NCBI GenBank assembly: GCA_007570785.1
Contig: ML664161.1
Location: 15,156,861 to 15,220,860, forward strand
Source: Antilocapra americana
Taxonomy: Eukaryota > Chordata > Mammalia > Artiodactyla > Antilocapridae
Length of the DNA: 64,000 bases
Reading direction: 5' to 3'
Below, one piece after another: positions 20,779 to 31,190 of this stretch. The first letter of the stretch is position 1; every line of letters begins with the position of its first letter. The position numbers and the translations under genes were made by a program. The notes below the pieces were generated by a model. The model was not told the DNA's origin. It saw nothing but the letters and a program-made list of their open reading frames with translations, and made no database searches.

Positions 20779-21320
20779 TATGCTCAACATCACTCATTAT
20801 CAGAGAAATGCAAATCAAAACCACAAGGAGGTACCACTTAAAACCAGTCAGAATGGCTGCCATCCAAAAGTCTATAAGCAGTAAATGCTGGAGAGGATGT
20901 GGAGAAAAGGGAACCCTCTTACACTGTTGGTGGGAATGCAAACTAGTACAGCCACTATGGGGAACAGTGTGGAGATTCCTTAAAAAACTGCAAATAGAAC
21001 TGCCATATGACCCAGCAATCCCACTGCTGGGCATACACACCGAGGAAACCAGAATTGAAAGAGACACGTGTACCCCAATGTTCATCACTGCATTGTTTAC
21101 AATAGCCAGGACATGGAAGCAACCTAGATGCCCATCAACTGACGAATGGATAAGAAAGCTGTGGTACATATACACAATGGAATATTACTCAGCATTAAAA
21201 AAAAATTCATTTGAAGCAATCCTACTCAGATGGACGAAACTGGAGCCCATTATCCAGAGTGAAGTAAGCCAGAAGGAAAAACAACAATACAGTATACTAA
21301 TGCATATATATGGAATTTAG
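20779..21320 (+). pseudogene. L1 ORF2 C-terminal fragment, frame intact
   Basis: An open frame encodes the last roughly 180 residues of L1 ORF2p. It has [17 protein letters not shown], the cysteine-containing segment [78 protein letters not shown] and the normal C-terminus ([10 protein letters not shown], stop at 21320). There are no stops or shifts, which fits a recent insertion. The endonuclease and RT catalytic motifs are absent because of 5' truncation, so no active enzyme is encoded. The A6 run intact here (about 20984) is A5 in the copy at 2905. Upstream in-frame residues from about 20733 belong to host DNA. Confidence 0.9.
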
Positions 21321-21660
21321 AAAGACGGTAACGATAACCCTGTACGCAAGACAGCAAAAGAGACGCAGAGGTATAGAACAGTCTTTTGGACTCTATGGGA
21401 GAGGGTGAGGATGGGATGATATTGGAGAACGGCACTGAAACATGTAAATTATCATATATGAAATGAATCACCAGCCCAGGTTTGATGCATGATACAGGGT
21501 GCTCAGGGATGGTGCACCGGGGATGACCCAGAGAGAGGGAAAGGGAGGGAGGTGGGAAGGGGGTTCTGAAAAGGGAACACATGTATACCCATGGCAGATT
21601 CATGTCAATGTATGGCAAAACTAACACGATAATATAAAGAAAAAAGTTAATTAATTAATT
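20779..21660 (+). mobile_element. Young 5'-truncated L1 LINE (artiodactyl L1), about 0.9 kb
   Basis: The 5' limit is near GCTCAACATCACTCATTATC. ORF2 C-terminal sequence runs to 21320, followed by the 3' UTR (TATATGGAATTTAGAAAGAC, GGTTTGATGCATGATACAGG, TATACCCATGGCAGATTCAT) and an AT-rich tail (TTAATTAATTAATTAAAAAA). It closely resembles the minus-strand L1 at 2269-3000, in inverted orientation. No convincing TSD was found. Confidence 0.92.
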
Positions 21661-22930
21661 AAAAAAATTATTATCTTTCAAATGACATGGAAGAACAAAA
21701 AGGTGATAACATTCAAGGCATTTTGAAAAGAGAATAATAGCAAAGAGAGAATTGGCATACCCAGCTATCTAAATGTTGAAATAAATGCTGAAACAATAAG
21801 TAATGCAGTACAATATGTAAAACAGACCACAAACAGAAAGACTATTAAAAAGACCTAACATACATTAAAAAATTGGTATATGAAAAAAGCTATGCAATAA
21901 ACTGACATTTGGAAAGAGTTAAGTTATATAATTATCATGTCCCATATATGTCCAAATGGATTGAAGAGTTAAATATAAAAGAAAAAAATGAAAACGTAAA
22001 AGAACATGTAAGTAAACATCTATTTAATTCTGATCAAATATATATCAGATCAAACTGTAGCAAAGATCAAACTATAGCAAAATCAACTGTACCAAAGAAA
22101 CTATAGCAGAATCAAAAGAAGAAACTATAAAGAAAAATGATTTATTTCTATGATTTCTATAAGTTTAATTATAGGTATAGTAAACATTTCATTACATGAA
22201 AAAAAGTAAAAAGAAAATTACAAACAGAAATATTGTGGAACATGTATGACAGACAAATGGCTAACAATCTTTATACTGAAAGAGGTCTAACCAATAGTAA
22301 GAAAAATAAAAACCACCCAATATAACTGTAAGAAAAGTACATAAGGTGGCAATCCACTAAAGAAAAGCTTACATTACACAAATGGCCAATAAACATTTTT
22401 AACCTAAATATAACTTACCAGCAATACAAAATGGTAAGTAATGCTACATGAACAATGAAGTGCTCTTTTTTTTGCCATCTGTGGAGTTGAGAAAAATAAA
22501 TGCGCAATTCTCAGTACTAGCAAATGCTCAGTGAAATTGATGCTATCATATTGAAGGGTAAATTTGTATGTTATTCAAAAGCCTTAAAGTTGTGAATATT
22601 TTGTCTTGTATTTCTTAAGTTAATCTGACAAAATGATCAGATGTGTACAAAAAGATTTATGTTTTAGAATGTCCATAGAATATGGTGAAAAGTTTCAAAC
22701 AAATTATATGGCCATCAGTGATGTGTTATATACACATATTTTGTTAAACTGGGTAAATATTAAATGTACATTTTATAGAAAATGTAATGAGAAAAAAGTT
22801 CTCAATAAATGCAGTTAAATGAAAAAAAGATTATAAAAGTTTGTATCCAGTCCATTTCAAACAGGTGTACATAAACATATATACACGTATATGTCTTCTA
22901 TAAAAAGATAAAGTTTTATATGAACTGCCA
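21661..22930 (+). mobile_element. Old L1M/HAL1-like LINE, ORF2 3' part
   Basis: Diverged L1 ORF2 words appear in order: CCAAATGGATTGAAGAGTTA, AATGAAAACGTAAAAGAACA, ACATGTATGACAGACAAATG followed by GCTAACAATC, ACACAAATGGCCAATAAACA, and a 3' part with ACAGGTGTACATAAACATAT ATACACG. The stretch is full of indels and has no usable frame. Boundaries are uncertain, and more than one fragment may be present. Confidence 0.65.
22047..22112. repeat. Short tandem array, 17-bp unit, decaying
   Basis: The unit AGATCAAACTGTAGCAA (22047-22063) is followed directly by AGATCAAACTATAGCAA (22064-22080), with one difference. Weaker echoes follow to about 22112 (AATCAACTGTACCAAAG, AAACTATAGCAGAATCA). It lies within an old L1M-like background. 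Confidence 0.85.
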
Positions 22931-23986
22931 CTTCTCTAAGTGAACAAGTAAAGAATAATTTTTAAAATTTTGTACAGAAAAGTATTATCTTTTTAATCAG
23001 AAAAAGTAAAACAATGTTATTTTTAAAATCAGAATCAGAGCAAACATCTTTGACTTAGATCTAACTATTATTGTGTCACAATATTTGTATCAGACCTTTC
23101 TGAGTGTTTCTTGAATATGCATTTTATTTAAAATATAAAAACATGCAAACAATGTTTTTCCATATCATCTTCAGGAAGTCTCTCAGTTCTAGGATTAAAG
23201 TCCAAAACATCCCCTGGGAGGCTGTAAATATTATTAAAATACTATTATGTTTCTGGTTTGTGTTGAGGCCATTATTTAGATAAAAGTACTCATGTACACA
23301 AACACTGCTCAAACCTAATTAAGAAACTAAAATTCCAATAAGTGTGACAATGGAGGCAGAAGGACTAAGATGGTCCCTGTTGTTATCTGTAGGCATCAGC
23401 CACGGAATTTGCAAAGATAAGTCTGCCCTAGCCAGCAAAAGCTATGATATCATATGTTCAAATTCCAATATTGGCACATAAAACAAGGATGAGGCTGGTA
23501 ATGTAGGCCAAAAATTCATTTCTGAACGAATCACAATTTTTTGTGCTTGATTTGCCAACAATCTTTCAGTTTCTTTCATGGTTTTCTGAGAAAGTCCAAA
23601 GCCATGATTTAGCTCCATTATTTGAATTGACAACAAAGCTAGTCATGCACCAGAGAATCATTACTAATGTGGTTTAGCACTCTTCAGCTTGTTTCTGTTT
23701 CACTTTTCCCATGTTGTTAGGACAATCAGCTCCACTCTACTGTTTCAGTACTTCTAACCAGGACTCATTTCCCCAAATCAAATGAAACTGAGGCCTCCTT
23801 TAATTATATAAAGGTCTTCCTTTCCAGATGTGCTGATGCTCAGTTACCCAAAACTAAGTCAGTACCAAGGGCAGAAATACTTGCAAGTACACTTTACATT
23901 AAGTATTTCTTATCTGGCATTTCTTGACTGATTAATAGCTGATATATAGCAATATCTATCAATCCAAAATTGACTGTGGCAGAGTT
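22931..23986. other. Single-copy DNA
   Basis: No gene or named repeat recognised over about 1 kb. Confidence 0.45.
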
Positions 23987-24180
23987 TTATTTCCCAGGTG
24001 GTGTTAGTGATAAAGAACCTGCCTGCCAGGGCAAGAGATCCCTGGGTCAGGACGATCCCCTGGAGGAAGGCATGGCAATCCACTCCAGTATTCTTGCCTG
24101 GAAAATCTCATGAACAGAGAAGCCTGGCAGGCTATGGTCCATAGGGTCACAAAGAATTGGACACTACTGAAGCAACTTAA
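23987..24180 (+). mobile_element. Bov-tA SINE, part of head deleted
   Basis: TTCCCAGGTGGTGTTAGTGA, TAAAGAACCTGCCTGCC, then a jump over the usual GACACGGGTTCGA part to GAGATCCCTGGGTCAGGAC. The normal body follows (AATCCACTCCAGTATTCTTG, GGGTCACAAAGAATTGGAC). Confidence 0.9.
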
Positions 24181-24985
24181 CAGGAGCAGCAGATTTCTAC
24201 TTAAAAATGGGAATAAATGGGTTTTGGCACACTAATACTGCCACTGAGGACTAGAAGAAAAACTGAAAGATAGTAATCATCTGTTTGAAGTAAGCAGACT
24301 GCAGCAACAGAGAAGAGAACTGGAAGAGCCATATACTAGAAAGAGAAGTGGACTTCTTCAGTCACTTTTACCCTAGAGGCATTTATATAAGATTACAACC
24401 CTGATCTGATTGATCTCATTCCACGGGTTTTTCTCCCACACACTGTTCATATTTATAATTGCTGCTCCTATAGTCAAAACGTTCAATTTTGGATATTTGT
24501 GCTGAATCTTTGAATGAAAAGGAAGTCTTTACTTCTGCAGAGATGCTACATGTTCATCTTTATTAGTGCTTTTATCCAGGCCTATCATTTTTGTCACTTT
24601 ACTTCTTGCACACATTTCTATTCTAGGCAGACCTCAGGACTTCATCATTTGAGGTTCATTCTTTTATCAAAATCAGAGAAAAGCAAAACTTTTATAATTA
24701 AATAATCTGCCCAATAGGTCTTGCTATTCTCTACTTGAATCTGAAGTTCAGAAATTAGAAGACTAAGGCTGGGTTTTAAGTTAGTTAGCTAGTTGTCTTA
24801 CAGCGCAAATAAATATGGCCATTGTCATGGAGCTGTGAACAGGATCCAGACAGGAGAAAATGGGGACAGGAGAACTAGTGATGGGGCAGATCACCCTACA
24901 GAAGGACAAAGCCCCGGGGGGAGTGGTAACAGCAAAGAATACAATCAAATAAAATGGTGTTGTCTGAAGTTTTTCCCAGACTTAA
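24181..24985. other. Single-copy DNA
   Basis: Nothing recognised. The stretch 24800-24960 is more GC-rich than its surroundings, without a convincing coding frame. Confidence 0.45.
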
Positions 24986-25308
24986 CTGCTTTCTTTCTTT
25001 TTTTTTTTTTTTTAATTTTTTTATTTTTTTTAATTATTGTTTTAGCCATACATTGTTATGATATCACCATGGGTTTACATATGCTTCCCCTCCGGGTCCC
25101 CCCTCCCTCCTCCCTCCCCCCCGGGAAATCTCGCTGCACCAGTCCCGAGCATCAATCCTGGGCTGGCGATTGATTAGACACATGACAATTAACATGCTTC
25201 AATGCCCTTCTCCCATCTCATCCCACCCTTACCCTCATCCACAAAGTCCACAAGTCTATTCTATACATCTGCGTTCCTTTTGTTGTCTCCCATGTTGGGT
25301 TCTCATTA
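24986..25308 (-). mobile_element. Young L1 LINE 3' UTR, 5'-truncated
   Basis: A long T-rich start (24988-25040, the poly(A) on the minus strand) is followed by the antisense 3' UTR: TCACCATGGGTTTACATATG, CCCCCCTCCCTCCTCCCTCC, ATCAATCCTGGGCTGGCGAT, TATTCTATACATCTGCGTTC. It is nearly identical to 2275-2560. The element is cut at about 25308. Confidence 0.92.
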
Positions 25309-25462
25309 CTGTCTACTCTTTGTTTACATTTTATAGACTTCTGATGGACTTCTTCTTGAAGGAGGAGTGTTAAGCAGAACTTGATAGTAAATGATTTAAG
25401 CAATTTCTTAAAAAATAGTTAGTTACAGAACAAGATTTCAATCAGGTTGTCCAACCCTGTCT

Positions 25463-25555
25463 ATAGGAGGGGTCAGCAAAGTAAGACCCACAGACTAAAT
25501 CTGATCTTCCACTTGTTTTCATAAATAAAGTCATGTTGTTACACAGTCATTTCTA
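25463..25555 (+). mobile_element. Old DNA-transposon fossil, left-end fragment (family not named)
   Basis: GGGGTCAGCAAAGTAAGACC, CACAGACTAAATCTGATCTT and CATAAATAAAGTCATGTTG follow a common mammalian repeat (GGTCAGCAAACT…GGCCAAATCTGGCC…AATAAAGTTTTATTGG). I remember it as a hAT-like element but cannot name it securely. A second, more complete copy is at 25985-26200. Confidence 0.5.
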
Positions 25556-25604
25556 CTTCATCCTTCTCATGCTTCCATAGAGATATTTTAAGCCATAAAT
25601 TTAA

Positions 25605-25900
25605 TCTTATACTTCTTACTAAAAACTTTATAAAGGCTTCCTGTTGCTCTAAAAATCCTCTATATAGCATATAAATCTATTCCTAATATGACCCCTGTTT
25701 ACCTAAACAGACTCCACATTTATCACTCTTTCCCATCTCATATTCTGCATTTCAATTGTGCATTTACTGTATTTACTCTCTTGCCTCTGGGCCTCTGCAC
25801 ATATTTATCTTTGGCCTCACTTGACTCATCCCATCTCATTCTTCTGGTCCCATCATACATAGACATCATCATTTCCTTGAGAAAGACTCAGACACCCCGA
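25605..25900 (+). mobile_element. L2 LINE, 3' region
   Basis: A well-ordered L2 pattern: AAAACTTTATAAAGGCTTCC, AATATGACCCCTGTTTACC, CTCTTGCCTCTGGGCCTCTG CACATATTT, and CTCACTTGACTCATCCC…TCCTTGAGAAAGACTC. These correspond to the L2 segment that usually reads as cattle-independent 'gcctttgcac…ccttccctgac'. Confidence 0.72.
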
Positions 25901-25984
25901 AGTTCCATATGTTTCCATAGAACCCAGAAAATCTGCTACCAAAAGAGATCATGTTGTTGACTATTTTGTTTGTGGTATCTTATA

Positions 25985-26200
25985 TATCAGGAGTTTGTAA
26001 AACTACAACCCATAAGCTGAATCCAGACTGCTGTCTTCTTGTGAGTTAAGAATAGTTTTCATTTTTTTAAAATTGTTTTTAAAAACTCAAGAGTGATACT
26101 TCATAGCATGCCAAAAAGTTGTATGAAATTAAAATTTCATTGTCCCTACATGCAATTCTATTGGAACTCAGCTATACTCATTTATTTACACAGTGTCTTT
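25985..26200 (+). mobile_element. Old DNA-transposon fossil (same family as 25463-25555)
   Basis: GGAGTTTGTAAAACTACAAC, CCATAAGCTGAATCCAGAC, GTGAGTTAAGAATAGTTTTC, AAAAGTTGTATGAAATTAAA, ATTTCATTGTCCCTACATG and TTCTATTGGAACTCAGCTAT follow the family consensus that I remember. The copy is diverged and its right end is unclear. Confidence 0.6.
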
Positions 26201-26240
26201 CACTGGGGAAGGTGTTACAGACATAAGGATGAAAGAGAAA

Positions 26241-27266
26241 ATACTATCTCAGGCCTCCCAGCCTTCAGCAGTCACAATACCTTTCCAAGTGCGTGGCCCA
26301 CAGAAAGCATTTAATAATTATTTATGGCTTTAATACTGTGTGAATAGGCAAAACTATTTTGCCTGAGAATCAGCTGCAGTTAAGCAAGGATCCAGCCAGA
26401 GTTTTCAGTTTCTAGCCAAATATTCTCTTCCACTAGATCCATCTTCTTTCCCTATGATTTTAGAGCAATATTATTCTTAGAATGATCATGGAATTAAAAT
26501 TCCTTCCAATTTCCACATAGTCTTGGATTGTCCCTAGAACTACAGGTTCTAATATGCTGATGTGTTCCTAAGAAAACCTCCCCTGTTATGCCCACAAAGA
26601 GTAAATAACGATGGAAGAACACTTCTGCTCCGAGCTCCTCTTATTTAAAGCAGCATTTTGATGAGTTCAGGCACACCTCAAACACACAGCTTATATGGGA
26701 AAAGTAGATCAAAGCAAGCACCGTGATTAACCATATCCAGATGGGAGAAAAGTGTGTTGACATTTCAGCAAGAACAGTCTTCAAATCAAGCCCCGCCCCC
26801 ACCCCCCAAAAAAACTCTGCTTATACTTTCTAGTCAGCCAAAATTTCCAGCTGCATGGATTCTCTGGTGAACAAATAGGCCAGCGCACAAAATAAGGTCA
26901 CCGAAGAAAGTGCCAGTAATCACAGACTGTAATTAAGCAGTAATGACCTCAACCTGACACCTTCTTCAGAATTAATGAATACCTGAGAAGCCAGTGGCCT
27001 GAGGCAGTCCTCATTACATCCAGAATGCACTGGGATAAAATAAGCACGAGTACTAGAAACAAAATGTGTTTCCAGCCTAAATCTTTCCCCAGATTTACCT
27101 TTCCCATGATTATGTCACAAGAGTTGGATTTTTTTATGACATTCATTTAAAAAAAAAAAAGACCAAGTTTAATCAAGAAAAGAGAAAGAAGAATTTGGAA
27201 TTCAAAACAGTAGGGGATTTCTTTGGAGTGGGGAGATGGAGGTGAGTGTAAACTATATTTAGTATT
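26241..27266. other. Single-copy DNA
   Basis: No gene or repeat recognised, except homopolymer-rich bits at 26793-26815 (C-rich then A-rich) and 27147-27161 (A-rich). Confidence 0.45.
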
Positions 27267-27308
27267 TGTTGTTCAGTCGCTAAGTCATGTCCCACTCATT
27301 GTGTCCAC
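27267..27308 (-). mobile_element. Bov-A fragment, about 40 bases
   Basis: TTGTTCAGTCGCTAAGTCAT and GTCCCACTCATTGTGTCC match the antisense 3' end of Bov-tA/BovB. Only this end is present. The flanks both read AATATTTAGTAT-like (27257 and 27309), so this may be a very short insertion with its TSD. Confidence 0.75.
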
Positions 27309-27564
27309 AATATTTAGTATATTCAGTATTAATTTTTAGCTTAATTCTGAACCATAGGGATAAGAATATTAATTATGTGCCAGATGATGTCCATAAATTT
27401 ACCACTTTAGTAAATGTGAAGTGAAATAATGATTAATATCAATAACTATTGTAATCATCATTAGTATGGCTTTTTATGTCTGGGCTTAACTGGTGGGAAG
27501 AGAAAGAACAAGCAGACTATGAGGTTAGTAGGTGATCATCAAAATATCAGCCATGTTGTACTTG

Positions 27565-27745
27565 CTGCTTACTCTATGGCAGGCACTTAATGGCTTTCTC
27601 TCTCTTTCCTTAGAAGCTGAACATCATTACTGCCTTTTCATAGATAATGAATCTGAGGTTAAGCGGCTTGTCCCAGGTCATTGTAATCATTTTAGTGGTT
27701 AGGATTCAAGCCTAGTTTTCTCTGACTCCAGGACTGGAATCTGAA
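27565..27745 (-). mobile_element. MIR SINE
   Basis: An antisense MIR: CTCTATGGCAGGCACTTAAT, CCTTTTCATAGATAATGAAT, CTGAGGTTAAGCGGCTTGTC, CCAGGTCATTGTAATC, GGATTCAAGCC and TCTGACTCCAG. Confidence 0.85.
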
Positions 27746-27887
27746 ATGACTGTGTGCTATGAGCTTGTTGATCTGAAAATTCTCTGTCAATCATTTAGAA
27801 TAGCTTTATCAAGATAAGAATGTTAGTGGGGAAATTTAACTGTGGTAGAAGATCAAAGTAATTAACAAGCTTCCGAAAGGCCCTTTT

Positions 27888-28100
27888 GAGCTTCCCTGGT
27901 GGCTCAGAGGGTAAAGAATCCACTTGCCAATGCAGGAGATGAGGGTTTGATCCCTGGGTCAGGAAGATCCCTTGGAGAAGGAAATGGCAACTCACTCCAG
28001 TATTCTTGCCTGGGAAACCCCATGGACAGAGGAGCCTGGCAGGCTACAGTCCATGGGGTCACAAAAGAGTTGGACACGATTTAGCAACTAAACAACAACA
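27888..28100 (+). mobile_element. Bov-tA SINE
   Basis: A complete plus-strand copy: GAGCTTCCCTGGTGGCTCAG, GGGTTTGATCCCTGGGTCAG, CTCCAGTATTCTTGCCTGGG, TCCATGGGGTCACAAAAGAG, with an AACAACAACA tail. TSD AAAGGCCCTTTT at 27876-27887 and AAAGGTCCTTTT at 28101-28112, one mismatch. Confidence 0.96.
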
Positions 28101-28112
28101 AAAGGTCCTTTT

Positions 28113-29455
28113 ATGTATATAATCTTAGTTGGAAAAAGCTCACGAGCGATAGGCATTTTAATGCTGGAGTCTGCTCTTTCTGCCATCCTTAGGGCTTGTT
28201 AGTGCTTCCAGGTCTTGATATGAATGTGGGAACCCCACTGGGACCATAGGTTCCCCAAAATACCCTATAACCACATTAGCCCACCCCAGTCCACCTGTCT
28301 GAAATTTCTTCAGTAGAAGACTAAAGTTTTTTTTGTTTTTTTTTTTTTTTAAATTAGAGACTTAGTATGTAAACATGCCTGAAAGAGTTACCCATTGTGA
28401 CTTGATTTTATTCTGAGATGGAGAAAACTGCTATTGGAAGTTTTCTTTAAGGTAAGAACAGGAAGCTAGTCTTACAGCTTGAGGATTTAAGTACTGTATT
28501 ATAAAAATTCCTTTATACCAATACTAAAATAAGGGAGAGGAGTGGTGGGAAAGGGCATATTTATTTGTCTGCTACAGATGAACATGGAAAAGATAAAGAT
28601 GCCTATGTCCCTAATCTCACCTCCTGGTCCCAAACTGGATATGCAGGTGTTTCTTTTCCTTAGGGTGGATGGGTCTCATGACAGAGAAAACATGAAAGGT
28701 GTTTTGGACAACTAGTTGACTGCACCAAACCTTTACTTTCAGGTATGCCTTATTCTTTTAGGAGAAATGAAACCACAGAGCCTCCTCCAAAGACACAAAA
28801 TGTGGCACATCTATTCTACTCAAGGACTGTTCCTCAGTGTGAGAAGCAGATCTGATCCTAGTGGTCCCTTTCTCCCTTGGTGTTGCATCATTATGAGCTC
28901 AACTGACCTAGCTAACTTAGGAAGACAACCCTTGGCAACATTCAAGCAAATAAAATCTTTCTAGCCAGGTCTCAGATATCAAAGTAAAATTAAGTTTGGA
29001 CTATAATATGTTTTAAGCCAAAACATACTTAGGTCTTAAACAAAACTTTATATAAACTTCGTCTTACTTCTTCGAAAGAATTTAAGACTATTTAGGAAGA
29101 AATTCTTGATACTTGGAGAATATTGCTTCAGTGTTCCTCATTTTCAAGGTCAAGTAATCACAAACACAACTAGAAAAATCTCCCATTTGGCTCTGATCTA
29201 CCAAATCCAGAGAATAAAGTATAGTGAACAGAAAGAGAAGGGTGAAAAATCTATGAACATGGATGACTGCCTTTACTTAATTTGCAATAAATATAAGTCT
29301 GGCAAACTTTTCAAAGTAGCTAATTATCTTACATTCAAACACAATGGCAAGACTGGGACAGAAGTGTATCAACTTCTGAATGAATAAAAAAACCTGTTTG
29401 CAAACTGATGCTGAGGCAATAATTAGAGAGGAGAGGAGAAGATGAAGAAGAAAAG
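28113..29455. other. Single-copy DNA
   Basis: No gene or repeat recognised. A T-rich run lies at 28327-28351. Confidence 0.45.
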
Positions 29456-29520
29456 AGTGTGTGAGTGTGTGTGTGCGCGCGCACACACACACACACGCAT
29501 GCACATGCATGCACGCATAC
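29456..29520. repeat. (TG)(CG)(CA) microsatellite with perfect palindrome
   Basis: The sequence runs from (GT)n through GCGCGCGC into (AC)n, then GCATGCACATGCATGCACGC. Positions 29465-29492 form a perfect 28-bp inverted repeat centred on GCGC/GCGC. The purine-pyrimidine alternation continues from 29465 to about 29500, so the tract is prone to Z-DNA or cruciform formation. Confidence 0.97.
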
Positions 29521-30469
29521 GAGAGGAAGAGAGAGGAAGAGATGGGGGCTGAGAAAGGAAAAGTTACTGAATAAAGGGTTCAATAGAGACTCGCTAAATT
29601 TGATAACTTTTCTCAATGATGAATGATTTCAATCTAAGGTCTAGTCCTATTCAAGTCCCAGTCTGGGCTCCCTGGTACAAAATGAGTGTTGAAAGAGGCA
29701 ATGAAAAGGAGATAATAAAGTCCATTCTCAGCTTCTAGTTATAGAATATAGAGGAAGAGAATTACAATGATTCTAGGCCTCTCTGCTGATATTGTTACCT
29801 AAAAGACATTTCCCTCACCCACAGCTGGTTAGCTGTTAGTTTTCAAAATAGCAAAAGACCCCAGTTGGGAACTAATTAGCTAGTTTTCCAGAGGACTCGG
29901 TGAGTAGATATTTTGTCATCTTTGCATTTGTAGGCAATTATTACATCCCACTTAACTTCATTCTCTAAGCTACTTCATCAAGCTACTTGATGACTCTCAA
30001 TCAGAATTTTGCATTTGAACCATCTGTAAAACTTAAAAAAAAAAAAATGATCTAAGGAGTGAGAGTCCCCAGGAGGAGGGGTATCCATATGTGTATTGAT
30101 TAAGATGTTGCGAGCATGGGATCAAAGCTATTTCAGATCAACTAAGTAATCACCTAACACTTTACCTCTTTCCAAAGTGAGAGGTCAATAAAAGAATTCA
30201 TAAGAAAAAATAGGCATTAATAACTTGGATGCTGCACAGGTCAGAATCACAGAATCATTTTATCCTCTGTGATATTTCCTCCTGATGTGTGAAGTTTCTC
30301 CTTTATAAAAAGTCATGCTAGAAAGATTTTATAGCTCTTAGAGGAAATAGTTATGAGATTTACTATCATGAACCAGTTTATATCAGAGCCCTACTGAAAC
30401 TATGGGTAAGTAATTTATTGTTGAATTAAAGTAATAATGATGCCACAGACCTTAATTTTCACCCATCCA
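29521..30469. other. Single-copy DNA
   Basis: Nothing recognised. A purine-rich GAGAGGAAGAGAGAGGAAGA stretch borders the microsatellite (29520-29545), and an A run lies at about 30034-30046. Confidence 0.45.
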
Positions 30470-30610
30470 TCTGTTCAGTCATTGGATAATTACAGAACAC
30501 TGTGCATCAGAAAGGCAGTATGCTAGGCATGGAAAACAAAGTGATGACCAAGATAAACCTATTCCTTTACTTCAAAGAGCTAACAGTCAAATAGAGAAGA
30601 CATACATTAA
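30470..30610 (-). mobile_element. L2-like LINE fragment, diverged
   Basis: CATCTGTTCAGTCATTGGAT, GCATCAGAAAGGCAGTATGC, CTAGGCATGGAAAACAAAG and AAAGAGCTAACAGTCAAATA follow the antisense L2 3' end (…gccaggcactg…gatacagtg…gagcttacagtc). The match is weak but ordered. Confidence 0.55.
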
Positions 30611-31190
30611 AGGACAAATAATTTAAAAATTATCCTATCTGGACTACTAAGGAATCCTTCTACATTATAATCCATTACTTTGACACTATTTGATAAGAAG
30701 TATCTAGTAAACATTGTTGATTTTCAAAATGTTTGTAGGAATATAAACAAACTAAAATTGTCTTAAGAGGTTGCATCCTGGATGCTAAGGTGACTTGAAG
30801 TCACGCTGTATGAAGAACAAGAAAAAGAATAGATATAATTAGTCTAGAGAAGATAGATATTTTAGTAATCACCAGATCTCTGAATGTCAAAATATGGCAA
30901 AGGGAAATAATCTGGTTCACAGGGTCTTCAGGAGTTGAACAGAGAACAATGGATAAAGACAAGAGAAGGTATATTCTATCTCAAAATGAAGAAATTTATT
31001 TACTTGATTTTCCTAATCAGGAGTATATCAAGATCCAATGGGGTTTTCTAGAAACAATGAGATTCCCATTAGGCACATTGTTTCATTTCTTAGCAAGGAA
31101 ATTGATCTCTGGTTTCTCTGCCTTTTCTAAATCCAGCTTGAAGACTAGCAGAAAAGATTTTCCACAACTACAGATATAAAACAGAACCAC
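30611..31190. other. Single-copy DNA
   Basis: No gene or named repeat recognised. Confidence 0.4.

Noticed and set aside
20733..21320. A 195-codon plus-strand frame as a gene
   Set aside because: It is the L1 ORF2 C-terminus with a few host codons before it; no promoter, ORF1 or catalytic RT.
29277..29616. His/Thr- or Val/Cys-rich frames on the minus strand
   Set aside because: Translations of the TG/CG/CA microsatellite.
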